From JBKHAJ01 sp964641125 (lineage in GTDB: Bacteria; Spirochaetota; Spirochaetia; SPDA01; CAZSGZ01), in assembly GCA_964641125.1 (NCBI GenBank), contig CAZXMO010000001.1, forward strand, positions 1 to 64,000: DNA of 64,000 nucleotides. The letters run 5' to 3'. The position numbers and the translations under genes were made by a program. Below the pieces are notes generated by a model, which ran no database searches, was not told the DNA's origin, and saw nothing but the letters and a program-made list of their open reading frames with translations. Positions 8,903-17,241 of this stretch are shown here, piece after piece. The first letter of the stretch is position 1; each line of letters begins with the position of its first letter.

Positions 8903-9615
8903 CTAACTATCCTGCTCCTCAGCTTTCACTTCTTCTTGCACGTCCTCAGTCTTGACTTCCTTTTTCTTGACTTCCTTTTTCTTGACTTCCNNNNNNNNNN
9001 NNNNNNNNNNNNNNNNNNNNNNNNNNNNNNNNNNNNNNNNNNNNNNNNNNNNNNNNNNNNNNNNNNNNNNNNNNNNNNNNNNNNNNNNNNTTGCACGTCC
9101 TCAGTCTTGACTTCCTTTTTCTTGACTTCCTTTTTCTTGACTTCCGCCGGCCCGGCCGCGGCTTTTTTTTCCGCGGCGACGATCTTGCCGCCGGCCTTTT
9201 CTATCTTTTCTCGAGCATTCTTCGATATCTTCTCCACTTCGACGGTGAGCTTTTTGGTAAGCTCCCCTTTCCCGAGGATTTTGACATCGGGACTCGTCTT
9301 CTTGATGAGCTTCTTTTCCTTTAAACTATCCATCGAGACTATATCTCCGTCGGAGTAGTTCTTCTCGAGGGATTCGAGATTGAGGATTATAAACTCCTTC
9401 TTGAAGGGATAGTTGGAAAAACCCTTCCGGGCAATACGCCGGTACAGGGGCATCTGTCCGCCCTCGAAACCGGGCCTGACTCCCCCTCCGGACCGGGCGT
9501 TCTGTCCCTTGTCGCCTCGCCCACAGGTGGAACCCTTTCCGGCGCTGTCGCCGCGGCCGACCCGGGTTGCTTTTTTTGTGGCGCCCTTAGGCGCTCGTAA
9601 CATTCGTTCCGCCAT
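8903..9615 (-). CDS. rplO: 50S ribosomal protein L15 with Lys/Glu repeat tail (interrupted by an assembly gap)
   Basis: The first ~145 residues are a normal L15, a late-assembly large-subunit protein (conserved RVGRGDSAGKGSTCGRGDKGQ near residue 17 and the GGQMPLYRRIARKGF motif). After that comes an added tail of EVKKK repeats. A 100-N gap at 8991-9090 falls inside this tail. Because 100 is not a multiple of three, reading straight through the Ns gives a false C-terminus. On the far side of the gap the same tail frame continues as EVKKK...KTEDVQEEVKAEEQDS and stops at 8903-8905, 1 base before secY. If the two 55-bp flanks of the gap are one overlapping copy, the gene closes cleanly in frame. 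It overlaps rpmD as TAATG. Confidence 0.93.
8936..9145. repeat. Identical 55-bp copies abutting both sides of an assembly gap in rplO
   Basis: Positions 8936-8990 and 9091-9145 are the same 55 bases and touch the 100-N gap exactly on both sides. Each copy contains an internal 15-bp tandem repeat (CTTGACTTCCTTTTT, encoding KKKEV). Two readings are possible: a real tandem repeat of unknown copy number, or two contig ends sharing a 55-base k-mer that the scaffolder left unmerged. Confidence 0.9.
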
Positions 9616-9794
9616 TATCCTATCTCCTCAACATTTACGAGGTGCGCCACCGCACGGACCATTCCCATGATCGCCGGGGTCGCCTCTTTCTCGACGGTCT
9701 GGCCGATCTTACGAAGGCCTAACGCGTGAACAGTCTTCCTCTGTTTCGGAACTTTCCCTATAGTACTTTTCTTGAGTGTGATCCGTACAGTCAT
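9615..9794 (-). CDS. rpmD: 50S ribosomal protein L30
   Basis: 59 residues, beginning MTVRITLKKSTIGKVPKQR. Small ferredoxin-like 23S rRNA binder with the conserved ALGLRKIGQTVE segment. The ATG at 9794 is preferred over an upstream in-frame start inside rpsE because it lies 5 bases after the rpsE stop. Its stop overlaps the rplO start (TAATG). Confidence 0.95.
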   Translation of the reverse strand: MTVRITLKKSTIGKVPKQRKTVHALGLRKIGQTVEKEATPAIMGMVRAVAHLVNVEEIG

Positions 9795-9799
9795 TTCAG

Positions 9800-10294
9800 T
9801 TAACCCCACATCTCTTGCAGACTCTTGCCCCTCTGCCGGGCGACAACCTTAGCGTCCATGATATTGTCGAGTCCGTTGAACACCGCCTTCAAGATATTCA
9901 TGGTGTTCTTCGAGCCTAAGGACTTGCTCAAGACATCGTTGATTCCTCCGGCCTCCATGACCGCACGCACCGGTCCCCCGGCGATAATTCCGGTACCGGC
10001 CGATGCAGGCTTGAGAAGAACCCGGGCGCTCTTGAACTCGCCGACTATCTCGTGAGGAATGGTCTCCTTCTTTATGGGAACATCGATCATGCTCTTCTTA
10101 GCCTTATCGATGCTCTTCCGGATCGCTTCGGCGACATCGTTGGCCTTACCGAAACCGTACCCGACCTTACCCTTACCGTTACCCACGACGACTAGGGCGG
10201 AAAAGGAGAATCGGCGGCCGCCTTTGACGACCTTCGCGACTCGATTAAGCTTGATGAGTTTTTCGATATATTCATTATCTCGTTGCTGATCCAC
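9800..10294 (-). CDS. rpsE: 30S ribosomal protein S5
   Basis: 164 residues. Contributes to decoding accuracy at the mRNA entry side. The N-terminal dsRNA-binding-like domain carries VVKGGRRFSFSALVVVGNG, and the C-terminal domain carries the GTGIIAGGPVRAVMEAGG signature. Standard spc-operon position between rplR and rpmD. Confidence 0.98.
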   Translation of the reverse strand: MDQQRDNEYIEKLIKLNRVAKVVKGGRRFSFSALVVVGNGKGKVGYGFGKANDVAEAIRKSIDKAKKSMIDVPIKKETIPHEIVGEFKSARVLLKPASAGTGIIAGGPVRAVMEAGGINDVLSKSLGSKNTMNILKAVFNGLDNIMDAKVVARQRGKSLQEMWG

Positions 10295-10303
10295 TCTTTC
10301 CCC

Positions 10304-10663
10304 CTAGAACTTTATGCCGGACTTACGTGCACCGTCGGCAATCGCTTTTACGATTCCGTGATATCTGTATCCGTTTCGATCGAAGACGATGGTGTCGATC
10401 TTACTTTCCTTCATCTTTGACCCGACAATCTCGCCGAGCTTCCCGGCACCTTCCACGTTATTGGTAATGTCTTCGACTCCCTTATCACGGGTGCTCACCG
10501 ACAGAAGTGTTTTCCCTTCATCGTCGTCTATAACCTGTACGTAGAGGTGTTTGTTGCTCCTGTATACGGTGAGCCGAGGTCTTTCACCGGTGCCCTTCAA
10601 GGTTTTCCGGATATGTCTCTTTCTTCTCAGCTGCCGCGCCTTTTTTTCTTCAATCCGCTTCAT
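10304..10663 (-). CDS. rplR: 50S ribosomal protein L18
   Basis: 119 residues from the second of two closely spaced ATGs. L18 binds 5S rRNA with L5 and helps dock it on the large subunit. Basic N-terminus (KARQLRRKRHIRKTLKGTGERPRL), then the conserved VYRSNKHLYVQVIDD and FDRNGYRYHGIVKA. AGGG lies about 7 bases before the ATG at 10663 but abuts the ATG at 10669, so the downstream start is favoured. Confidence 0.95.
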   Translation of the reverse strand: MKRIEEKKARQLRRKRHIRKTLKGTGERPRLTVYRSNKHLYVQVIDDDEGKTLLSVSTRDKGVEDITNNVEGAGKLGEIVGSKMKESKIDTIVFDRNGYRYHGIVKAIADGARKSGIKF

Positions 10664-10672
10664 AGGCATACC

Positions 10673-11212
10673 CTACTTAACTCCCGCTTTTCCTATCTTC
10701 CGGCGAATCATCTCGTCTTCGTACTTGATTCCCTTGCCCTTGTACGGCTCGGGGGGCCTCAAAGATCTGATATCCGCGCTCACCTGACCTACCCGCTGCC
10801 TGTCGATTCCCGTTACGATGATCTTGTTGTTCCCCTCGCAGGAAATGCTCAGATCATCCGGGATCTGGAATTCGATGGGGTTCGAATACCCGAGGTTTAA
10901 TACAAGTATCTTGTCCTGGACCTCGGCCCGGTACCCGACTCCGTTTATAACCAGGTTCTTGGTAAAACCGGTTGTAACACCGGTCACCATATTCGACAGA
11001 AGCTTGCGATAGAGTCCGTGGAGGGCCTTAGCACGCTTGGAATCGTTCTTCCGCGTGACTTCGGCAACTCCGTCCTTTACGCCGATGGACACCTCGGGGA
11101 GAACGTCCTGAGACAGTTTTCCCTTAGGTCCTTCGACGGTTACGCTCCCGGGTTTGTATTCTACTTTTATGCCGTCCGGGATCTGTACCGGCATTTTCCC
11201 AATTCTAGACAT
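10673..11212 (-). CDS. rplF: 50S ribosomal protein L6
   Basis: 179 residues made of two related L6 folds near the factor-binding site. The start is MSRIGKMPVQIPDGIKVEY, and the C-terminal signature PPEPYKGKGIKYEDE(M)IRRK is intact. Sits 3 bases before rplR and 12 after rpsH. Confidence 0.98.
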   Translation of the reverse strand: MSRIGKMPVQIPDGIKVEYKPGSVTVEGPKGKLSQDVLPEVSIGVKDGVAEVTRKNDSKRAKALHGLYRKLLSNMVTGVTTGFTKNLVINGVGYRAEVQDKILVLNLGYSNPIEFQIPDDLSISCEGNNKIIVTGIDRQRVGQVSADIRSLRPPEPYKGKGIKYEDEMIRRKIGKAGVK

Positions 11213-11224
11213 CTTAAGCTCCTC

Positions 11225-11623
11225 TTACCACACCGAGCATATGATTTCGCCGCCGACTCTCTTTTCCACCGCTTTGCGTCCGGTGGTAATGCCAGCCGAG
11301 GTTGAAACAATGACGGTCCCGTATCCGTTATATACACGGGGCATGTTCCGGTAACCGGAGTACATCCTTCTTCCGGGTTTCGAGATCTTCTTGAGCCCAT
11401 GGATAATCGGTTCATTCAGCTCAGTGTATTTGAGAAACACCCTGATCTGATTAAAATTTCCCTGGGTTATCTTCTTGAAATTCTTTATGTATCCTTCGTT
11501 CTTAAGGATCTTAATGACTTCTAGTTTGATCTTGGAAACCGGAATGTCGACCTTCTCGAATCGTGCCGCGCTGGCATTCCGTATTTTGGTCAGCATATCA
11601 GCAACAGGATCTGTTACAGCCAT
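11225..11623 (-). CDS. rpsH: 30S ribosomal protein S8
   Basis: 132 residues. Primary binder of helix 21 of 16S rRNA and, in E. coli, the spc-operon repressor. Begins MAVTDPVADMLTKIRNA and ends with the conserved STSAGITTGRKAVEKRVGGE segment. Between rpsN and rplF. Confidence 0.98.
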   Translation of the reverse strand: MAVTDPVADMLTKIRNASAARFEKVDIPVSKIKLEVIKILKNEGYIKNFKKITQGNFNQIRVFLKYTELNEPIIHGLKKISKPGRRMYSGYRNMPRVYNGYGTVIVSTSAGITTGRKAVEKRVGGEIICSVW

Positions 11624-11632
11624 CTCACTCTC

Positions 11633-11818
11633 CTACCAACTTGATTTGGTTACACCGGGTATAAGGCCCTTACTCGCCAATTCCCGGAAACATATCCTGC
11701 ACATCTGGAACTTGCGCATGTATCCCCGCGGCCTGCCGCATATTCGACACCGGTTCACCTTTCGTGTCATGTATTTCGGCTTTCTTTGAGCCTTGATTAT
11801 CATCGATTTCTTAGCCAT
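11633..11818 (-). CDS. rpsN: 30S ribosomal protein S14, zinc-type
   Basis: 61 residues, the short zinc-binding form: CRICGRPRGYMRKFQMCRIC provides two CxxC pairs. The C-terminus KSSW is normal for this class. It lies between rplE and rpsH, the usual spc-operon position. Confidence 0.97.
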   Translation of the reverse strand: MAKKSMIIKAQRKPKYMTRKVNRCRICGRPRGYMRKFQMCRICFRELASKGLIPGVTKSSW

Positions 11819-11839
11819 TCCCTACAACTCCCCGCACGC

Positions 11840-12400
11840 TTAAGCGCTTTTCTTAGTAAAAGGCATACCCAGCTTGGCCAGAAGAGTACGCGCTTCTTTG
11901 TCTGTCTTCGCGGTCGTCACGATCACGACATTCAGTCCGCTGATCCGTTCTATCTTGTCGTAGTCGATCTCGGGGAAGATAATCTGCTCGGTTATACCCA
12001 GCGAGTAGTTACCGTTTCCGTCGAAGGCATTTTCACTTACTCCCCGAAAGTCTTTGACCCTGGGCAGTGCTACGTTAATGAGCCTGTCGAGAAATTCCCA
12101 CATGTAATTGCCGTGGAGGGTCACCTTCGCCCCGATCTCCATTCCTTGACGAACCTTGAAGTTCGAGATCGACTTCCTCGCCTTGGTCTTCATCGGCCGC
12201 TGCCCGGTTATGAGGGCAATTTCGTCGCAGGCTGAGTCGAGGAGCTTCTTGTTCTGGATCGCTTCCCCTACCCCTACGCTTACGACGACCTTTTCGAGTC
12301 TGGGCATCTCCATCACCGAAGAATATCCGAATTCGGTTTTTATCTCAGACGCGACCTTGTCGTAGAGTTCCTTGAGTCGTGGTGTGTATCCGTCGGCCAT
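11840..12400 (-). CDS. rplE: 50S ribosomal protein L5
   Basis: 186 residues starting MADGYTPRLKELYDK. Binds 5S rRNA and P-site tRNA at the central protuberance. Conserved blocks include GRGPxRTKARKSISNFKVR-like sequence (here TGQRPMKTKARKSISNF) and LPRVKDFRGVSENAFDG. The ATG at 12400 overlaps the rplX stop as TAATG and is preferred over an in-frame ATG 18 bases upstream, which would lie inside rplX. Confidence 0.97.
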   Translation of the reverse strand: MADGYTPRLKELYDKVASEIKTEFGYSSVMEMPRLEKVVVSVGVGEAIQNKKLLDSACDEIALITGQRPMKTKARKSISNFKVRQGMEIGAKVTLHGNYMWEFLDRLINVALPRVKDFRGVSENAFDGNGNYSLGITEQIIFPEIDYDKIERISGLNVVIVTTAKTDKEARTLLAKLGMPFTKKSA

Positions 12401-12720
12401 TACAGTGTATCCCCGCATTTCTTACAGATTCGTTCTTTCTTTCCCTTTTCTTCCCGGATGCCTATCCGCGACGGCCCGCACTTCTTGCACATCACCTGGA
12501 CGTTGGAGATGTCGATGGGGGCCTCGATATCGATAATGCCGCCCTTTTCGTCCTGCCTCTTCGGCTTGACGGCTTTCTTGACCATATTTATACCCTGGAC
12601 GATTACCTTGCCGTCTGTCCGGTCGACCCGCAAGACCCTTCCCGTCTTGCCTTTTTCCCGTCCCTGTACGACTTGAATCTGATCGTCCCGTCTCAATTTC
12701 GTGTTTACCGCGTTCTTCAT
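12400..12720 (-). CDS. rplX: 50S ribosomal protein L24 with a four-cysteine C-terminus
   Basis: 106 residues. Assembly-initiator protein. The KOW motif is at ~13-40 (GREKGKTGRVLRVDRTDGKV). The C-terminal third holds two pairs, CKKCG and CKKCG, which could bind zinc. Overlaps rplE by TAATG, so the two are translationally coupled. Confidence 0.96.
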   Translation of the reverse strand: MKNAVNTKLRRDDQIQVVQGREKGKTGRVLRVDRTDGKVIVQGINMVKKAVKPKRQDEKGGIIDIEAPIDISNVQVMCKKCGPSRIGIREEKGKKERICKKCGDTL

Positions 12721-12729
12721 AATCCGCTC

Positions 12730-13098
12730 CTATAGAACTTCCGGCGCTAAGGATATGATCTTCATATAATTGGCGTCCCGGAGTTCCCGTGCCACCGGAC
12801 CGAAAATCCGCTTTCCCAAGGGGTTCTTGTTGGCGTCGATCATCACGCAGGCGTTGTCGTCGAACCGTATATAGGTCCCGTCCGGCCTGCGGTGTTCTTT
12901 CTTCGTCCGCACGATGACCGCCCTCTTGACGTCTCCTTTGGAAAGGGGAGCGTTCGGCAGTGCGTCTTTTACCGCAACTACCACAACGTCTCCTATTCCG
13001 GCGTTCTTACGCTTGCTTCCTCCGAGGACCTTTACACACTGGACTCGCTTTGCACCGCTGTTGTCAGCAACATTTAGATATGATTGCATCTGTATCAT
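12730..13098 (-). CDS. rplN: 50S ribosomal protein L14
   Basis: 122 residues, the standard length. Forms intersubunit bridges. Opens MIQMQSYLNVADNSGAKR and contains the signature KVLGGSKRKNAGIGDVVVVAVK. Lies between rpsQ and rplX. Confidence 0.98.
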   Translation of the reverse strand: MIQMQSYLNVADNSGAKRVQCVKVLGGSKRKNAGIGDVVVVAVKDALPNAPLSKGDVKRAVIVRTKKEHRRPDGTYIRFDDNACVMIDANKNPLGKRIFGPVARELRDANYMKIISLAPEVL

Positions 13099-13139
13099 TT
13101 CCGTACCTCGTACTACCTATCCTCGTCCCGTTATGGGTT

Positions 13140-13406
13140 TTACTTCGCCCGCTCGACGATCTCAGTGAGTTTCCAGCACTTCTCTTTGCTGTATGGCCTC
13201 GCTTCGATGATCCGCACCGTGTCCCCGATGTTCGCTTCATTCTGCTCGTCGTGAGCCTTGAGCCGTTTCGAATGGGTAACGTATTTCTTGTAGAGCTGGT
13301 GGAGCTTCATCGTAGATATTTCCACAACGATGGTCTTATCCATCTTATTGCTCACCACCCGGCCGGTGTAACTCTTCTTGGTTGTCTTTTCAATCGTTTC
13401 TGCCAC
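13140..13406 (-). CDS. rpsQ: 30S ribosomal protein S17
   Basis: 88 residues, OB-fold primary binder of 16S rRNA. Conserved TGRVVSNKMDKTIVVEI and YTHSKRLKAHDEQN-like region (here YVTHSKRLKAHDEQN), ending with the IIEARPYSKEKCWKL block. Follows rpmC. Confidence 0.98.
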   Translation of the reverse strand: MAETIEKTTKKSYTGRVVSNKMDKTIVVEISTMKLHQLYKKYVTHSKRLKAHDEQNEANIGDTVRIIEARPYSKEKCWKLTEIVERAK

Positions 13407-13415
13407 GTCAGTCTC

Positions 13416-13616
13416 CTATACCGCCCTGATTCCCAGGTCATATTCGTGAATACGCGTGTTCAGCCGTGCGATTTGCCTTCGCAGATTGCGGAGTTCGAGA
13501 TGGTTGTCGACGTGTCCCACGACACGGTCACACCGAATCTGGAAATACTTCTTCTTCAACTCTTCCCGTTTGGTATGCAGCTCTTCGTATGTCAAATCAT
13601 CGAATGAATTCTTCAT
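13416..13616 (-). CDS. rpmC: 50S ribosomal protein L29
   Basis: 66 residues starting MKNSFDDLTYEELHTKREEL; a two-helix protein at the tunnel exit that helps dock SRP and trigger factor. The core RNLRRQIARLNTRIHE is typical. The ATG at 13616 is 5 bases after the rplP stop, so the longer reading frame that begins inside rplP is rejected. Confidence 0.95.
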   Translation of the reverse strand: MKNSFDDLTYEELHTKREELKKKYFQIRCDRVVGHVDNHLELRNLRRQIARLNTRIHEYDLGIRAV

Positions 13617-13620
13617 ATCA

Positions 13621-14043
13621 CTATCCCGCGTCTCGTCTCGAGACAAATTTTGTTCTTATCGGCAGCTTACTGCTGGCGAGTTTCATAGCCGCATGGGCCA
13701 GTTCCCAGTCTACTCCCGACATCTCGAACATGACGGTTCCGGGCTTTACCGGGGCCACCCAATATTCGGGGTTTCCCTTTCCCTTTCCCATCCGTGTCTC
13801 AGCCGGCTTCTTGGTGTAGGGCATATCCGGGAAAATCCGAATCCATACCTTTCCGCCTCGTTTGATATGCCGCGTCATGGCTATACGGGCCGCTTCGATC
13901 TGCCGATTGGTAATCCACTTCGGCTCCAATGCGACAAGTCCGTAATCACCGAAGGAAATGCTGTTTTGCCGGGTAGCTAGGCCCCGCACATCTCCGCTGC
14001 TCCGTTGCTTCTTTCTATATTTTGTTCGTTTTGGACTCAGCAT
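13621..14043 (-). CDS. rplP: 50S ribosomal protein L16
   Basis: 140 residues. Organises the A-site region of the large subunit. Starts MLSPKRTKYRKKQR and contains the GKVWIRIFPDMPYTKKPAETRMGKGKG region typical of L16. Between rpsC and rpmC. Confidence 0.98.
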   Translation of the reverse strand: MLSPKRTKYRKKQRSSGDVRGLATRQNSISFGDYGLVALEPKWITNRQIEAARIAMTRHIKRGGKVWIRIFPDMPYTKKPAETRMGKGKGNPEYWVAPVKPGTVMFEMSGVDWELAHAAMKLASSKLPIRTKFVSRRDAG

Positions 14044-14055
14044 GTCTCCCGCTCC

Positions 14056-14754
14056 TTATTCCCTCTCGCCTTTGCCTTTCTTCGTCTTGACGAGGAGCCC
14101 GGCGTCTTCCTTGCGGTCTCTCTTGAAGACCTCTCCTGTGTATATCCACACCTTGACACCGATAGTTCCGAAGGTGGTCTTCGATTCGGAAAAACCGTAA
14201 TCGATATTTGCTCGGAAAGTATGAAGAGGTATCCGCCCCTCCTTGTACTGAGCGACCCGCGCCATTTCCGCGCCGCCCAATCTGCCGGCGACCTTTATCT
14301 TGACCCCCTGGACTCCGCCCTTCATGGCGTTACCTACCGCCATCTTCAACGCCCGTCTGAAAGAACTACGCGAACGGAGCTGCCTGGCGACATTCTCGGC
14401 CACTATCTGTGCGTTTACCTCGGGCTTCTTTATCTCTTTTATCTTGAGCTGGATCTTTTTTGCCGCAATCTTCTGCAGCCGCGCACCGATCTTCTCGATG
14501 TTGGATCCCTTGGCTCCGATAATAATACCCGGCCTGGAAGTATGAACGACGATTGTAATCCGCTGGGGATGCCGAATAATTTCCACCTCGGCGATCTCTG
14601 CACCCCTGGCTTCGGGACACTTGTCGAGGGCTTCGCGGAGTTTCAAGTCCTCATGAAGGGTATCTGCGTATTCCCTGGGGTCTACGTACCACTTCGATTT
14701 CCATGTCTTGTTTATACCGAGTCTTAAACCTGTTGGATTGACTTTCTGTCCCAA
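14056..14754 (-). CDS. rpsC: 30S ribosomal protein S3
   Basis: 232 residues. Part of the mRNA entry channel and its helicase activity. It starts MGQKVNPTGLRLGINKTWKS, has a type-II KH domain (PGIIIGAKGSNIEKIG) at ~65-80, and the C-terminal domain GRLGGAEMARVAQYKEGRIPLHTFRANIDYG is conserved. It ends 1 base before rplV starts on the other side. Confidence 0.98.
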   Translation of the reverse strand: MGQKVNPTGLRLGINKTWKSKWYVDPREYADTLHEDLKLREALDKCPEARGAEIAEVEIIRHPQRITIVVHTSRPGIIIGAKGSNIEKIGARLQKIAAKKIQLKIKEIKKPEVNAQIVAENVARQLRSRSSFRRALKMAVGNAMKGGVQGVKIKVAGRLGGAEMARVAQYKEGRIPLHTFRANIDYGFSESKTTFGTIGVKVWIYTGEVFKRDRKEDAGLLVKTKKGKGERE

Positions 14755-14755
14755 T

Positions 14756-15118
14756 TTATTCTCCCGTTCCTGCGATCTCGTCGACTACGACCGACACGTG
14801 GCTGAGCCTTTTCAGAAGTATGTCCCGCCGTCCCCGCGCTCTCGGCCAGACCCGCTTGTACCTGGGCCCTTCGTTTACTTGGAGCTCCTTGACGTAGAGC
14901 ATTTCTTCGTCGAGCTGCTTATTCTGGACCAGGGCGTTCGCCGCCGCGGACTGAATTACCTTCCTGAGCATCTTGGCCCCCTTCTGGGGCATACTCTCGA
15001 GGAGGGCCAGGGCCTCGGTATACGGCTGGCGCCTGATTATATTGGCGACCCTCCGCATCTTAGTCGGCGAAATCATGAGATATTTCGCTTGAGCTTTATA
15101 GCCTTTCTTTGCTTCCAT
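14756..15118 (-). CDS. rplV: 50S ribosomal protein L22
   Basis: 120 residues. Its beta-hairpin lines the peptide exit tunnel. Typical AKYLMISPTKMRRVANIIR N-terminus and the hairpin-tip RAWPRARGR-like sequence (here RVWPRARGRRDILLKR). Between rpsS and rpsC. Confidence 0.97.
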   Translation of the reverse strand: MEAKKGYKAQAKYLMISPTKMRRVANIIRRQPYTEALALLESMPQKGAKMLRKVIQSAAANALVQNKQLDEEMLYVKELQVNEGPRYKRVWPRARGRRDILLKRLSHVSVVVDEIAGTGE

Positions 15119-15139
15119 TCCGTTTATCCGTTTCTCGTT

Positions 15140-15421
15140 TTATCGTTTTTCGAGCTTCTTGTCGGACCGCGAGTGGGCCCGAAAAAACCGTGTCGGAGCG
15201 AACTCCCCAAGCTTGTGTCCAACGAGATTCTCGGTGACGTATACCGGTACCCAGGACTTTCCGTTGTAGACCGATATGGTGAACCCGACCATCTCAGGTA
15301 TGATCGTCGAGCACCGGGAATAGGTCTTGACCATCTTCTTGTTCCCGGCTTTGCTCATCTCGACAACCCGCTTGAAGAGTTTTTTCTCTATAAACGGTCC
15401 CTTTTTTATAGAACGTGCCAC
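15140..15421 (-). CDS. rpsS: 30S ribosomal protein S19
   Basis: 93 residues. Head protein touching the large subunit. Starts MARSIKKGPFIEKKLFKRV; conserved YSRCSTIIPEMVGFTISVYNG (in part) and VGHKLGEFAPTRFFRAHS. Between rplB and rplV. Confidence 0.98.
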   Translation of the reverse strand: MARSIKKGPFIEKKLFKRVVEMSKAGNKKMVKTYSRCSTIIPEMVGFTISVYNGKSWVPVYVTENLVGHKLGEFAPTRFFRAHSRSDKKLEKR

Positions 15422-15431
15422 AGATATCTCC

Positions 15432-16259
15432 TTACTTGTTCCGCTTCTTCACGATGAACTTATTAGAATACTTCTTCTTCTTCCGGGTCTTATAACCTTT
15501 TGTCGGTACGCCGGTAGGCGATACCGGGTGCCGGCCTCCGGAGGTCTTGCCCTCACCCCCTCCGTGGGGGTGATCTATCGGGTTCATCGCAACGCCGCGC
15601 ACCTTCGGCCGCTTACCGAGCCAGCGGGACCTTCCGGCCTTGCCGAGGCTCACATTCATGTGGTCTTCGTTGCCGACTTCGCCGATTGACGCGTAGCACT
15701 TTTTGAAAATCATCCTCATTTCACCTGACGGGAGCCTGACGGTTGCGTAGTCCTTTTCCCGGGCCACGAGGACGGCCTCGGCTCCCGCTGAGCGGACGAG
15801 CTTACCGCCCCGTCCGAGCTGGAGCTCCAAATTGTGTACCGCCATCCCCAAAGGTATTCGCTCGAGGGGCATTGCGTTTCCCAGACTTACCGGGGCGCTC
15901 GGGCCGCTCTGAACGGTCATGTCGAGCTTGAGCCCCTTCGGCGCCAAGATATACCTCTTATCCCCGTCCGCGTAGGATACAAGAGCGATGTTCGCGCTCC
16001 TATTGGGATCGTATTCGATGGTAGCCACCTTACCCGGAACTCCGTGATTATCGCGCTTGAAGTCGACGACCCGGTACCTTCGCTTGTGTCGCCCGCCCTT
16101 ACGCTTAACGCTCGTTCGGCCGCCGGCACCGCGTCCGGCCTTGAAAGCCTGCCCTTTGGTCAGGTTCTTAGCGGGCTTGGCTCCGGTCAGCTCCTCGAAA
16201 CTGAGACTCGTGGTAAAACGCAGACTCGGTGTCTTGGGTTTATAACTCTTAAGTGGCAT
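15432..16259 (-). CDS. rplB: 50S ribosomal protein L2
   Basis: 275 residues. One of the proteins closest to the peptidyl-transferase centre and needed for subunit association. The functionally key histidine sits in the MNPIDHPHGGGEGKTSGGRH segment near residue 225-240. Basic C-terminal tail. Between rplW and rpsS. Confidence 0.98.
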   Translation of the reverse strand: MPLKSYKPKTPSLRFTTSLSFEELTGAKPAKNLTKGQAFKAGRGAGGRTSVKRKGGRHKRRYRVVDFKRDNHGVPGKVATIEYDPNRSANIALVSYADGDKRYILAPKGLKLDMTVQSGPSAPVSLGNAMPLERIPLGMAVHNLELQLGRGGKLVRSAGAEAVLVAREKDYATVRLPSGEMRMIFKKCYASIGEVGNEDHMNVSLGKAGRSRWLGKRPKVRGVAMNPIDHPHGGGEGKTSGGRHPVSPTGVPTKGYKTRKKKKYSNKFIVKKRNK

Positions 16260-16269
16260 ATTTCTTCTC

Positions 16270-16572
16270 CTAGACTCCCTCGAAGATCTCGATGGTTTCG
16301 CCCTTACTCAAAGTGATAATCGCCTTCTTCCAATTCGGGGTTTTCCCCACCCGGTATCCGGACCGGGATCTGACCGTCCTGGTCTTGGGCTTGACGTTCA
16401 TCACTCTGCATCCCACCGGGCTCACCGAGAACAGTTCTTTAACCGCCTTCATAATCTCGTACTTGTTAGCGCTCGGAAGCACCTTGAAGACGTATTTCCT
16501 CGGATCACTTTCCCTGTACCGGTTCGTTTTTTCGGTCACCAGGGGCTCTATGATAATCTGATCTGCATTCAT
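16270..16572 (-). CDS. rplW: 50S ribosomal protein L23
   Basis: 100 residues. Exit-tunnel protein that docks trigger factor and SRP. Conserved IIEPLVTEKT near the start, KYVFKVLPSANKYEIMKAV in the middle and the typical flexible loop VKPKTRTVRSRSGYRVGK. Follows rplD. Confidence 0.97.
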   Translation of the reverse strand: MNADQIIIEPLVTEKTNRYRESDPRKYVFKVLPSANKYEIMKAVKELFSVSPVGCRVMNVKPKTRTVRSRSGYRVGKTPNWKKAIITLSKGETIEIFEGV

Positions 16573-16576
16573 AACC

Positions 16577-17221
16577 TTACTCCGCTACCGGCGCCTTCTG
16601 CTCGGCATAAAAATCGTTAAGCTTCTTAGCGGCGTCCTCGAGGACCAAAACCTGCTTTCCGTAGAAAAGCTCGTGGGCGCTCAAGCGATTGTAAGAAAGA
16701 AACTTGAGCCAAGGAATGTTGGCTCCGGCCCTTTTGAGCATCCCGTCGTCTTCGGAGAGAACGAGCACGGTTCGTTGCTTCTCGATAATCTTGGAGAGGA
16801 TTGCAGCGAGCTCCTTGGTCTTTCCCGATTCTACGGTAAAGTTTTCGACGATCTTCATGCTCCCGTCTTTCGCCTTGAGACTCAGAATCGATTTCATCGC
16901 CGCCCGCTTCATTTTCCGGGGCATCTTATAGCTGTAATCCCGAGGCTTCGGCCCGAAGGTAATTCCGCCGCCCACCCAGAGGGGCGAACGTCTGCGTCCC
17001 GCACGGGCCCGACCTGTGCCCTTCTGGCGCCAGGGTTTTGACTTAGCGCCCCGCACCTCGGACCGCGTTTTCGTGGAGGCTGTTCCGACCCGGCGATTAG
17101 CCAGCTCGTTGTTGACGGCATAGTATATAGTGCCCTCACTCACCTCGCAGCCGAACACGGCGTCGCTGAGCTCTATGCTTCGGACCTCTATATTATCCAG
17201 CGAAAAGACCTTCTTTTCCAT
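16577..17221 (-). CDS. rplD: 50S ribosomal protein L4
   Basis: 214 residues. Its extended loop reaches the exit tunnel; in E. coli it also represses the S10 operon. The loop sequence GAKSKPWRQKGTGRARAGRRRSPLW (quoted here in part: KPWRQKGTGRARAG) is intact. Between rplC and rplW. Confidence 0.97.
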   Translation of the reverse strand: MEKKVFSLDNIEVRSIELSDAVFGCEVSEGTIYYAVNNELANRRVGTASTKTRSEVRGAKSKPWRQKGTGRARAGRRRSPLWVGGGITFGPKPRDYSYKMPRKMKRAAMKSILSLKAKDGSMKIVENFTVESGKTKELAAILSKIIEKQRTVLVLSEDDGMLKRAGANIPWLKFLSYNRLSAHELFYGKQVLVLEDAAKKLNDFYAEQKAPVAE

Positions 17222-17241
17222 GGTATCTTCTTCCTTACTTG

